NCBI GenBank assembly: GCA_041650035.1
Contig: JBAZLY010000010.1
Location: 1 to 40,447, forward strand
DNA length: 40,447 bases
DNA from: JAQUQI01 sp041650035
GTDB lineage: Bacteria > Omnitrophota > Gorgyraeia > JABMRG01
Direction of reading: 5' to 3'
The first letter of the stretch is position 1. Each line of letters begins with the position of its first letter. Positions 1 to 6,933 of the stretch are shown here, in pieces. A program made the position numbers and the translations under genes. Below the pieces are notes generated by a model. It searched no databases and had not been told where the DNA came from. It was given only the letters and a program-made list of their open reading frames with translations.

Positions 1-275
1 CTGAAATACCTGACCGTGTCAATGGAATATGCCTTGCCTTTCTTGTCAAGCTCATAACGCGAGACATTGAAACCCTTTTTGCCGCTAACAGCAAGCCTGA
101 TCATGTGAAATCTTTTGGCAGGATTGATTATACCGGCAGGAACCTTATGGGGTGGAATACGGGCTGGGACAAAGATCACTTTATCCAGTTTCAATATCCT
201 CTTCGCCTGGACGGCCAAAAAGATATGACCCTTATGCACAGGGTTGAATGTGCCTCCAAATATTGCTACGCGCAT
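1..275 (-). CDS. nadD: Nicotinate-nucleotide adenylyltransferase, partial (3' end beyond the left edge)
   Basis: NadD transfers AMP from ATP to nicotinate mononucleotide, giving deamido-NAD in cytosolic NAD synthesis. Reverse translation from the ATG at 275 opens MRVAIFGGTFNPVHKGHI, the nucleotidyltransferase signature with the GTFNPxHxGH ATP-binding motif, and continues through FVPARIPPHK, typical of NadD. About 91 codons are visible and the frame is still open at position 1. It starts 6 bases after the proA stop, with an AAGGAA-like site inside the end of proA, so it is probably translated from the proBA transcript. The order obg-proB-proA-nadD is widely conserved. The identification is firm; only completeness is unknown. 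Confidence 0.93.
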   Translation of the reverse strand, partial: MRVAIFGGTFNPVHKGHIFLAVQAKRILKLDKVIFVPARIPPHKVPAGIINPAKRFHMIRLAVSGKKGFNVSRYELDKKGKAYSIDTVRYF

Positions 276-281
276 TACCGG

Positions 282-1538
282 CTATTTCCTTATCTGGCCG
301 TTTCCTATCACAATATATTTATATATGGTAAGTTCCTGCAGTGCCATAGGCCCGCGCGCGTGTATCCTGTCGGTGCTAATACCTATCTCGGCGCCAAAGC
401 CAAACTGAAACCCGTCCGTAAACCGAGTGGACGCGTTGGAATATACGCAGGCGGAATCAACCTTTTTTAAGAATTCAAGCGACGCGGCATAATCGCGCGT
501 AACGATAGCGTCGGAATGCCCAGAACCGTATTTTGCGATATGGCCCATGGCCTGTTGGGCGCTATCAACTATTTTTACGGCAAGAATAAGTCCAAGATAC
601 TCCTCATACCAATCAGCTTCCGACGCTTTTTTTATACGCGGAGAAAATTTCATGGACCTTTCGCATCCTCTGATCTCGACACCCTTCTCGCGCAAGGCCT
701 TTACAGCCTTTGGCATAAACCTGCCGGCTATATCCTTGTGGACAAGCATTGTCTCCATGGCATTGCATACACCCGGCCGCTGGACCTTGGCGTTTAGGCA
801 TATCTTAAGCGCCTTTTTTATATCCGCGTCTTTATCAACATACACATGACAGACACCTTTATAATGCTTAATGACAGGAATACGCGATTTTTCGGCAATA
901 GCCCTTATAAGGCCCTCTCCGCCGCGGGGAATAACAAGATCGATATACTTATCCTGTTTAAGAAGGCATGTCACGGCCTTCCTATCCGTAAATTCTATCA
1001 TATTGACACAGTCCGCGGGCAGGCCAGCTTTCATAACAGCCTCTTGGAGCACCTTGCATATAGCCATATTTGAACGTATAGATTCCCTGCCGCCTTTTAA
1101 TATTACGGCATTTCCGCTTTTTAAGCAAAGGCTGGCACAATCCGAGGTCACATTAGGCCTTGACTCATATATAATCGCTATCACTCCTATAGGGACTCTC
1201 ATCTTGCCGATAATAAGTCTGTTGGGCCTTTTCCACATCTTATCAATAGACCCGCAGGGGTCAGGCAGTTTGGCAACCGCTTTTACAGATGCCGCCATAT
1301 CCTTGACGCGGCAGACATCAAGCGTAAGCCTATCTATCATTGCCTTTGAAACCCCTGACCGTTTCGCAGCGGAAACATCCTTTCTGTTTTCCGACAAAAT
1401 AAAATCGCGTCCCGCGTTAAGGCCGTCTGCCATATAGATAAGGGCCTTGTCCTTATCAACCGATGACGCGTTCGCGAGTATCTTCGAAGCCATCCTCGCG
1501 CCTTGGGCCTTTTTTTCAACAATACACGTTATATCCAT
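282..1538 (-). CDS. proA: Gamma-glutamyl phosphate reductase
   Basis: ProA reduces gamma-glutamyl phosphate to glutamate semialdehyde with NADPH, the second step of proline synthesis. The 418-residue protein has the normal family length. The catalytic cysteine is C258 in RPGVCNAMET, the family's CNxxET motif, and the aldehyde-dehydrogenase-like segment around residues 118-150 (VIAIIYESRPNV, then GNAVILKGG) is intact. The ATG lies one base after the proB stop, so the two are translationally linked. I see nothing unusual in it. Confidence 0.97.
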   Translation of the reverse strand: MDITCIVEKKAQGARMASKILANASSVDKDKALIYMADGLNAGRDFILSENRKDVSAAKRSGVSKAMIDRLTLDVCRVKDMAASVKAVAKLPDPCGSIDKMWKRPNRLIIGKMRVPIGVIAIIYESRPNVTSDCASLCLKSGNAVILKGGRESIRSNMAICKVLQEAVMKAGLPADCVNMIEFTDRKAVTCLLKQDKYIDLVIPRGGEGLIRAIAEKSRIPVIKHYKGVCHVYVDKDADIKKALKICLNAKVQRPGVCNAMETMLVHKDIAGRFMPKAVKALREKGVEIRGCERSMKFSPRIKKASEADWYEEYLGLILAVKIVDSAQQAMGHIAKYGSGHSDAIVTRDYAASLEFLKKVDSACVYSNASTRFTDGFQFGFGAEIGISTDRIHARGPMALQELTIYKYIVIGNGQIRK

Positions 1539-1539
1539 A

Positions 1540-2337
1540 TCATCTTCTCTTAGCCTTTGATGGTAAAAAAACCGTGCCGTTTATCTTATTGTCCGCTATA
1601 TTGACAAGCACATCCCGGGCCCTGCCATTAGCTATTATGGCCGTTACACCTGAAGAAACCGCTATCTTAGCGGCTTGGATCTTGCTTATCATGCCGCCTC
1701 TTCCCAAACAACTGCAAGACGGCTGGGCCATCCTCTCAATCCTTTTATCTATTTTCTTAACAACAGGCACCAGCCTGCGGCTGCCGGGCTCGTATAAACC
1801 ATCCACATTAGTAAGCATTATAAGTAAACGCGCGGATATCGTCTTTGCCACAAAAGCTGAAAGCCTGTCATTATCGCCAAACTTTATCTCTTCAGCCGCT
1901 ATGGTATCATTTTCATTTATAATAGGCACAGCGTTATAATCATCCAATAGGCTGATTATGGTTTTCTTGGCGTTAGAGATCCTTTTGACGCTTGAAAAAT
2001 CCTCTCGTGTCAAAAGTATTTGCGCGGCATGCCTTTTGTGAAAACGAAAATTTTCTTCATAAAGCTTCATGAGCTTGCCCTGGCCAATGGCCGCGCAAGC
2101 CTGGAGCCTGTTCAGATCACGGGGGCGCTTATCAAGGCCAATGGCCTCCATGCCGGCGCCTATGGCCCCGGATGATACTATTATTACATGAAAACCCATG
2201 CCTTTAAGGATGCATGCCTGGCGGGCAAGTTCCCTTATGAAAACAGGGTCAAGCCTGCCCAAACGAGAGCGTGCGGTTATAGACCGTTTCCCCAATACCG
2301 CGGTGCCGACTTTTACAACAACGATATCTTTTTTCAT
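1540..2337 (-). CDS. proB: Glutamate 5-kinase, short form without a PUA domain
   Basis: ProB phosphorylates glutamate to gamma-glutamyl phosphate, the committed and usually proline-inhibited step of proline synthesis. The protein has 265 residues and consists of the amino-acid kinase fold only: it opens with VVKVGTAVLG, has IVSSGAIGAGM near residue 53 and the ENDTIAAEEIKFGDND stretch typical of the family. The C-terminal PUA domain of the roughly 370-residue E. coli-type enzyme is absent, which is a known natural variant. The ATG overlaps the obg stop by four bases (ATGA), indicating coupling to obg. Confidence 0.96.
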   Translation of the reverse strand: MKKDIVVVKVGTAVLGKRSITARSRLGRLDPVFIRELARQACILKGMGFHVIIVSSGAIGAGMEAIGLDKRPRDLNRLQACAAIGQGKLMKLYEENFRFHKRHAAQILLTREDFSSVKRISNAKKTIISLLDDYNAVPIINENDTIAAEEIKFGDNDRLSAFVAKTISARLLIMLTNVDGLYEPGSRRLVPVVKKIDKRIERMAQPSCSCLGRGGMISKIQAAKIAVSSGVTAIIANGRARDVLVNIADNKINGTVFLPSKAKRR

Positions 2338-3356
2338 ATCATGCCTCCCGCGCGCGTTTGTTCCCCGGAATCAATAATAATCTCCGGACATCCAGCACGC
2401 GGTAATTGTTTTACTATAGCATTAATCAGTTTATCGATACCCATGGATTCCTTCGCGGATATGGGCATGATATTCTTGCCAAGCGCCTTTTTCACGGAAT
2501 TAAAATTACGCTTTGCCTGGCAGGTATCCATCTTATTGCCCGCTATGATCTGGGCCTTTGAGGCAAGGTTCTGGCTGTAAAGCTGAAGTTCCTTATTGAC
2601 CCTATGATAATCAGCAATAACCTCTTCGGGGGTCTGCCTTGAAAGATCGATCAGGTGCACAAAAAACTTAGTCCTTTCAGCATGGCGCAGGAACTTATCC
2701 CCAAGCCCGCGGCCTTTGTGCGAATCCTCTATAAGCCCGGGTATCTCCGCGATCTTGAAGGCCTTGCCGTCCGCGTAACGGACAACACCAAGAACCGGAT
2801 TTTTTGTCGTAAAGGCAAAGTCCGCTATCCTCGGATGCGCGTTTGACATCTTTGACATAAGGGTTGATTTGCCAGCGTTAGGAAGGCCTACTATACCTAT
2901 GTCCGCTATGAGCTTAAGCTCCAGAAAAAGTCTTTTCTCCGCGCCCTTTTCCCCGGGTATCGCGTTTTTGTGGCTTCTATTACCCTTACCGCCCGCGCCG
3001 CCTTTGGCAATGATCATCTCATCGCCTTTTTTCAGCATGTCTCTTATTAGTTCATTTGTCCCGGCGTCATAAACCAATGTGCCTTCCGGAATATCTATTA
3101 CCATATTCGCGCCGTTTTTGCCGCGGGCCTGCTTCGATCCGCCGCGGCCTCCATCCTTAGCCTGGAAAAGCTGGCGATACCTAAAATCAATAAGGGTGTG
3201 CACATTAGTGCTCACCCTTAATATAATATTGCCTCCGTCACCGCCATCTCCGCCATCGGGAAAACCCTTCATATTAAGCTTATCCCGATAAAAGGTATCT
3301 ACGCCCTTGCCGCCGGATCCGGCTTTAACCGTTATCTTAGCAGTATCTATGAACAT
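2334..3356 (-). CDS. obg: Obg-family GTPase (ribosome assembly / growth control)
   Basis: Obg is an essential GTPase that binds the 50S subunit and links ribosome assembly to growth state. The N-terminal glycine-rich Obg fold spans about residues 1-155 (GFPDGGDGGDGGN, GGRGGSKQARGKNG). A G domain follows with Walker A GLPNAGKST, switch FAFTTKNPVLG, the DxxG-equivalent EIPGLIE and NKMD specificity motif. At 340 residues it lacks the variable C-terminal OCT domain, like many Gram-negative homologues. It sits directly behind rpmA, the classic L21-L27-Obg order, and overlaps proB by four bases. Confidence 0.97.
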   Translation of the reverse strand: MFIDTAKITVKAGSGGKGVDTFYRDKLNMKGFPDGGDGGDGGNIILRVSTNVHTLIDFRYRQLFQAKDGGRGGSKQARGKNGANMVIDIPEGTLVYDAGTNELIRDMLKKGDEMIIAKGGAGGKGNRSHKNAIPGEKGAEKRLFLELKLIADIGIVGLPNAGKSTLMSKMSNAHPRIADFAFTTKNPVLGVVRYADGKAFKIAEIPGLIEDSHKGRGLGDKFLRHAERTKFFVHLIDLSRQTPEEVIADYHRVNKELQLYSQNLASKAQIIAGNKMDTCQAKRNFNSVKKALGKNIMPISAKESMGIDKLINAIVKQLPRAGCPEIIIDSGEQTRAGGMI

Positions 3357-3367
3357 GGGAAACTGCC

Positions 3368-3607
3368 TTAGGCGGCGGTAATATCTACCTTCCTGTCCCT
3401 AAACCTTACCTTGCCGTCTGTCTTGGCAAAAAGCGTGTCATCCTTGCCGAGACCCACATTAATCCCCGGCTTGAACCTGGTCCCGCGCTGGCGCACGATT
3501 ATAGATCCGGCGCTGACAAGCTGACCCCCGTATCTCTTTATGCCAAGACGTTGAGACGCGCTATCCCTGCCGTTCCTTGAACTACCCTGCGATTTTGTAT
3601 GTGCCAT
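3368..3607 (-). CDS. rpmA: 50S ribosomal protein L27
   Basis: L27 reaches the peptidyl transferase centre of the large subunit. The 79-residue protein begins MAHTKSQGSSRNGRDS and contains QRLGIKRYGGQ and RQRGTRFKPGINVG, diagnostic for bL27. It starts directly as MAHTK, so there is no N-terminal extension of the kind that Firmicutes cleave off with Prp protease. A GAGG site lies just upstream of the ATG. It lies 22 bases behind rplU and 11 bases before obg. Confidence 0.98.
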   Translation of the reverse strand: MAHTKSQGSSRNGRDSASQRLGIKRYGGQLVSAGSIIVRQRGTRFKPGINVGLGKDDTLFAKTDGKVRFRDRKVDITAA

Positions 3608-3629
3608 TGTTTAACCTCATATATGCCGG

Positions 3630-3938
3630 CTATGCCGTTTTGATCTCTTTGACCTTAACCCGGGTCAAAAGATCCCTGTGGCCTACCTTCCTGTGATAGC
3701 TCTTCCTTCTCTTATATTTGTAGGCTATCTTCTTTTCGCCTTTTTTATCCCCAATAATATCACAAACCACCTTTGCGCCCTTGACATAGGGGAAACCTAT
3801 TTCGACATCCTCGCCCGATATTACCATAAGCACTTTATCAATGATGATCTCTTTTTTCTTCTGTGTGCGCGGGATATCCAATATATCGCCTGCGCTGACC
3901 TTTTCCTGGCCCGGGCCTATCTCCACAATCGCGAACAT
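3630..3938 (-). CDS. rplU: 50S ribosomal protein L21
   Basis: bL21 binds 23S rRNA in the large subunit. The 102-residue product opens MFAIVEIGPGQEKVSAGD and ends with KYKRRKSYHRKVGHRDLLT, the rRNA-binding tail of the family. A strong GGAGG site lies 10 bases before the ATG. A sigma-70-like promoter at 3979-4007 would give a leader of only about 35 bases, too short for a structured autoregulatory L21 leader. It is the first gene of rplU-rpmA-obg-proB-proA-nadD. Confidence 0.98.
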   Translation of the reverse strand: MFAIVEIGPGQEKVSAGDILDIPRTQKKKEIIIDKVLMVISGEDVEIGFPYVKGAKVVCDIIGDKKGEKKIAYKYKRRKSYHRKVGHRDLLTRVKVKEIKTA

Positions 3939-3978
3939 TAAAATATTCCTCCAATTTATTTTTATGAATTAAGAAATT

Positions 3979-4007
3979 AGTATAACATATAATATTATAA
4001 ATAGCAA
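3979..4007 (-). promoter_or_regulatory. Putative sigma-70 promoter for rplU-rpmA-obg-proBA-nadD
   Basis: On the minus strand TTGCTA (4002-4007) and TATACT (3979-3984) are separated by exactly 17 bases. Predicted transcription start is near 3972, about 35 bases before the rplU ATG. It sits in an AT-rich tract directly upstream of the GGAGG site of rplU. Confidence 0.6.
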
Positions 4008-4224
4008 GTAAAATCAAATTCAGGGTCTAACCGCACGCAATCCAACCCATAGCCGAAAAACTGGGAAAGCACGGCGCGAGAAAAATTAAAAAGAACTAAC
4101 AACACCTATCCGGCGCGTACCTGATATCGCTTAAAAATCATAGGGGTAAAAAATAATCAGCCGTTTCTTAAAACCAAATCGTTAAAAAAGCGCCCGGAGG
4201 GTTTATAAAAACCGGCATGATACC
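4008..4224. other. Gene-free gap between rng and the rplU promoter
   Basis: This 217-base stretch follows the stop of the RNase G gene. I find no coding frame, tRNA or clear RNA motif. On the minus strand, a small GGTTT/AAACC hairpin near 4200-4213 is followed at some distance by a run of six T (about 4183-4188). That could act as a weak terminator for rng, but the stem is not next to the T run. The remainder is unexplained. Confidence 0.4.
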
Positions 4225-5715
4225 CTACTTAATATTTATTTCTTCAATATGCAATGTCTCATCGGAGACTACCAATACCCGTCTCCTAAAAAGACGTTTC
4301 AGATTATCTATAGCCGGCGCGTCCTGATTTACAAGCCTGCTGGCGATCTTCGGGTGTACGCATACCTCTATGTCTTTCTTTTTGCGATTAGTCTTGATAA
4401 AACTCTTTAATTTCCTAAGCACCAGCGTGACCATCGCTTCATCGGATTTCACCATGCCTTTTCCGCGGCAATAAGGACAATTCTCATAAGAGACACTCTC
4501 CAGGCTTTTTCTGACCCTCTGGCGCGTCATCTCAACGACATTCAATTCCGAGAATGATATGATATTGGTTCTTGCCTTGTCTTTTTTAAGCGCCTCCTGC
4601 AATATAGAAAGCGTCTCCTTGCGCTGGGCGGCCAATTCCATATCAATAAAGTCTATTATAACGATACCCCCTATGTCCCTTAAGCGTAATTGGCGCGCGA
4701 TCTCTTCAGCGGCCTCACGGTTGACCTTGAATATGGTATCCCCCAAGTTCTTCTTGCCCGTGAAACGCCCGCTGTTCACATCTATAGCTATCATGCCTTC
4801 AGTCTGCTCTATTGTGATATAACCTCCGCATTTTAAAAATATCTTCCTTTCAAAGAGCCTGTCTATCTCGGCCTCAATATTAAACTTCTCAAAAAGCGGC
4901 AAATTGGCGTTGTGAAACCCAATCCTGTTGCGGTATTTAGGTGCTATGCGCTGCGTAAATGCCTTCAAGCGCTTAAATTCCTGTTTTTCATCAACCATGA
5001 TCGACACGGTATCCTTATTCAGGAAATCCCTTATCATCTTAAGGCCAATATCATACTCCTCGAATAAAAGCGCGGGGGCCTGTTGTTCTTTAAAGGCCTT
5101 GTTTATCTTGTTATACGTATCAAGCAGGTAATTAACATCCCGCAGGATATCCCTCTTATCGCAACCCTCCGCAGCCGTCCTTGCCACAAGCCCAATACCA
5201 TCGGGAAGCTTGATCTCATTGAGTATGGATTTTATCCTTGACCGTTCCTTATCATCCTTTATTTTTCGCGATACGCCGTTACGTCCTAATGAGGGCATCA
5301 ATACCAGGTATCTGCCGGGAAGTGAAAGGTGTGTCGTAAGCCTGGCCCCCTTCGTGCCCAATGATTCCTTTTCCGCCTGCACCATGACCTCCTGGCCTTT
5401 CTTAACTATATCGCTGATGCGCGTATTATGTCTATGCCGGTTATTCTTCTTTCTGGGCGCCGGCTCGGCATCATCCTCATCAACATCCTGCGGGATAATA
5501 TCATCAACATACAAAAAACCGTTCTTACCTAATCCAAAATCCACAAAGGCCGCGCCCATACCGTTTAACACGGATGTAACTACGCCCTTATAGATATTAC
5601 CAACTATCCTCTTTTCGGATACGCGCTCAACAAAATACCATTCGAGTTTTTTATCCCTCAATATGGCCACACGTCTTTCTCCTGCCTCAATATTTATCAA
5701 TATGTCCTGTTGCAT
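4225..5715 (-). CDS. rng: Ribonuclease G/E family endoribonuclease
   Basis: This enzyme makes 5'-end-dependent endonucleolytic cuts in rRNA precursors and mRNA. The 496-residue protein has the S1 RNA-binding domain at about residues 35-130, the catalytic magnesium aspartates D312 (AIDVNSGRFTG) and D355 (IVIIDFIDM), and the zinc-link CPYCRGKG with C413 and C416. It has the length of RNase G and lacks the long degradosome scaffold of RNase E. An acidic then basic/histidine-rich loop (residues 77-98) interrupts the S1 domain. A GAAAGGGAAAG site precedes the ATG. The product annealed to its usual neighbours: DUF2344 upstream, rplU downstream. Confidence 0.95.
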   Translation of the reverse strand: MQQDILINIEAGERRVAILRDKKLEWYFVERVSEKRIVGNIYKGVVTSVLNGMGAAFVDFGLGKNGFLYVDDIIPQDVDEDDAEPAPRKKNNRHRHNTRISDIVKKGQEVMVQAEKESLGTKGARLTTHLSLPGRYLVLMPSLGRNGVSRKIKDDKERSRIKSILNEIKLPDGIGLVARTAAEGCDKRDILRDVNYLLDTYNKINKAFKEQQAPALLFEEYDIGLKMIRDFLNKDTVSIMVDEKQEFKRLKAFTQRIAPKYRNRIGFHNANLPLFEKFNIEAEIDRLFERKIFLKCGGYITIEQTEGMIAIDVNSGRFTGKKNLGDTIFKVNREAAEEIARQLRLRDIGGIVIIDFIDMELAAQRKETLSILQEALKKDKARTNIISFSELNVVEMTRQRVRKSLESVSYENCPYCRGKGMVKSDEAMVTLVLRKLKSFIKTNRKKKDIEVCVHPKIASRLVNQDAPAIDNLKRLFRRRVLVVSDETLHIEEINIK

Positions 5716-5846
5716 CTTATTCTCTTTCCCTTTCTTAAAAATTATCCTAAAAATTAAACATACCCGTCATGGAATATCAAAAAAATTTCCCTGTAAAATA
5801 TGGCTGCCTGCATGCCTATATTATAAATCCGGCATTACCCCCGGTG

Positions 5847-6146
5847 TCAGCTTAATCGTATGCCTTCAGGAAGCAGGTTATTCATCCTCTCAACAAATAT
5901 GTCCCTGCCAACATATTCCGCGAGCACAAACTCCGCCTCCTGGCCATAAGCCTCAATCCCAAGCTTTAAGGCATTTTTTAACCTGATAACAGGCCTGGGA
6001 TTAAAACCCTTTGTAAGATACAGCTTAAACCCTGTTCTCCTTAAAACCCTATGGAATAATCTCATAAGATCCAAGTGGGAGATATAGCGCATATAGTCTG
6101 TCTTGCAAAACAATACTGGCACAGTGTTCCTTATTTCATCAGTCAT
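5847..6146 (-). CDS. DUF2344 / TIGR03936-type radical SAM-linked protein, half length
   Basis: The protein carries the opening of the DUF2344 family, found beside or fused to the TIGR03960 radical SAM proteins; function unknown. VLFCKTDYMRYISHLDLMRLFHRVLRRTG followed by TKGFNPRP matches the family N terminus (the two blocks are given separately here from residues about 12-50). It stops after LLPEGIRLS at about 100 residues, where family members usually continue for roughly another 100. I chose ATG 6146 over the upstream TTG at 6158; neither has a strong ribosome site. Beyond the stop, the +1 frame gives only ten more residues, so one frameshift does not restore full length. It may be a shortened functional form or a decayed gene. 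Confidence 0.75.
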   Translation of the reverse strand: MTDEIRNTVPVLFCKTDYMRYISHLDLMRLFHRVLRRTGFKLYLTKGFNPRPVIRLKNALKLGIEAYGQEAEFVLAEYVGRDIFVERMNNLLPEGIRLS

Positions 6147-6203
6147 AATACCAGCCAAAAATACATTATTATTTACCCCGTCAGATTGAAACCCGCATGA
6201 CTG

Positions 6204-6659
6204 CTATTTAACAATCTCGCCCTGGGCCTTTGCCAGCCAATCGGACTGCCCCCTAACCCTTAATACGCCTGTCTCATCAATAACAAAAGACCTGTTACCG
6301 GTGACCTTGAAGGCAACAGGGCGTGCCTGCGCGGTATAACCATAAGCCGAGACATCGTTTAGGCGAAAATTATAACCTTGCTTAGTCCCGTTGCCAAGCA
6401 TGGTATCAATATAAGGCGGTTTAGATGTTGACAAGACGCTTAGGCTATTGGCGTTTGTGTATAATTTAGGCCTCTGGCCGGCACGAAAGCTCTCCATGGC
6501 AGTGTGTATAAGCCTTAACGATGCTATAGCATTTTCTTCATTGGCATGCCACTTTGACTTCATGAAATTCGGAATGGCTATAACTGCCAACAACACTATA
6601 ATAACGGCAAGTATCGCAATCTCAACGAACGTAAAACCCCTTTCACATAATATCTTCAT
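6204..6659 (-). CDS. Type IV pilin-like protein (pseudopilin)
   Basis: This is probably a subunit of a type IV pilus or type II secretion pseudopilus, processed by a prepilin peptidase and held in the inner membrane before assembly. The class III leader is only seven or eight residues, MKILCERG, with cleavage expected before FTFVE (the glutamate is at position +5). A hydrophobic stretch of about 20 residues and the usual IPNFMKSK follow, then a soluble domain with no disulphide pair. The total is 151 residues. GGAGG lies six bases before the ATG, and a strong promoter lies at 6712-6740. No assembly ATPase, platform protein or peptidase is nearby, so it is an orphan here. Confidence 0.88.
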   Translation of the reverse strand: MKILCERGFTFVEIAILAVIIVLLAVIAIPNFMKSKWHANEENAIASLRLIHTAMESFRAGQRPKLYTNANSLSVLSTSKPPYIDTMLGNGTKQGYNFRLNDVSAYGYTAQARPVAFKVTGNRSFVIDETGVLRVRGQSDWLAKAQGEIVK

Positions 6660-6711
6660 GGCCTACCTCCCCCGCGCGGGATAGACATTATATACCCGGT
6701 TTTTTATTTAA

Positions 6712-6740
6712 AGCATAACATAGAGCAATTGCCGTGTCAA
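6712..6740 (-). promoter_or_regulatory. Putative sigma-70 promoter for the pseudopilin gene
   Basis: On the minus strand a perfect -35 TTGACA (6735-6740) is separated by 17 bases from TATGCT (6712-6717). Predicted start is near 6705, giving a leader of about 45 bases. That leader contains a GC palindrome (CCCGCGCGGG, about 6672-6681) directly abutting the GGAGG ribosome site. Confidence 0.65.
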
Positions 6741-6933
6741 TATAAACAGCAGGGCATAGAAGTTTTGTCCCGCGGGGTTTAAAGGGTTGAGGCCCTGTAA
6801 GGGTATATTTTTGCTATATGACCAAAACGGGATTATGACAGGGAAAGGATTGCCTGACAAGGATTTGGCCACAGCTCTTTTTTCAGCATGGCCTAAAAAC
6901 AAGAGCACGAAAAACTTCCCTTAGTCCGGCCTC
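6741..6933. other. Gene-free block between the radical SAM gene and the pilin promoter
   Basis: This block has no convincing gene. It holds a CCCGCGGG palindrome (near 6769-6777), a GGCCAtGCT...AGCtgTGGCC imperfect inverted repeat (about 6870-6896 read on the minus strand) and mixed GC content unlike the AT-rich promoters elsewhere in the window. An open frame at 6708-6908 minus overlaps the pilin promoter and has no ribosome site or recognisable motif. The imperfect hairpin may help end the mre-rodA transcript, but no T run follows it directly. Confidence 0.35.

Noticed and set aside
871..1437. 188-codon plus-strand frame opposite proA
   Set aside because: ProA on the minus strand has complete catalytic motifs and tight operon spacing; the antisense product has no recognisable domain.
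4183..4213. Possible terminator behind rng
   Set aside because: The small stem is about ten bases away from the T run and the alternative CCGG stem is broken, so I do not call it a terminator.
6708..6908. 66-codon minus-strand frame between the radical SAM and pilin genes
   Set aside because: It overlaps the pilin promoter, has no ribosome site and no recognisable motif. I describe the stretch as a structured gap instead.
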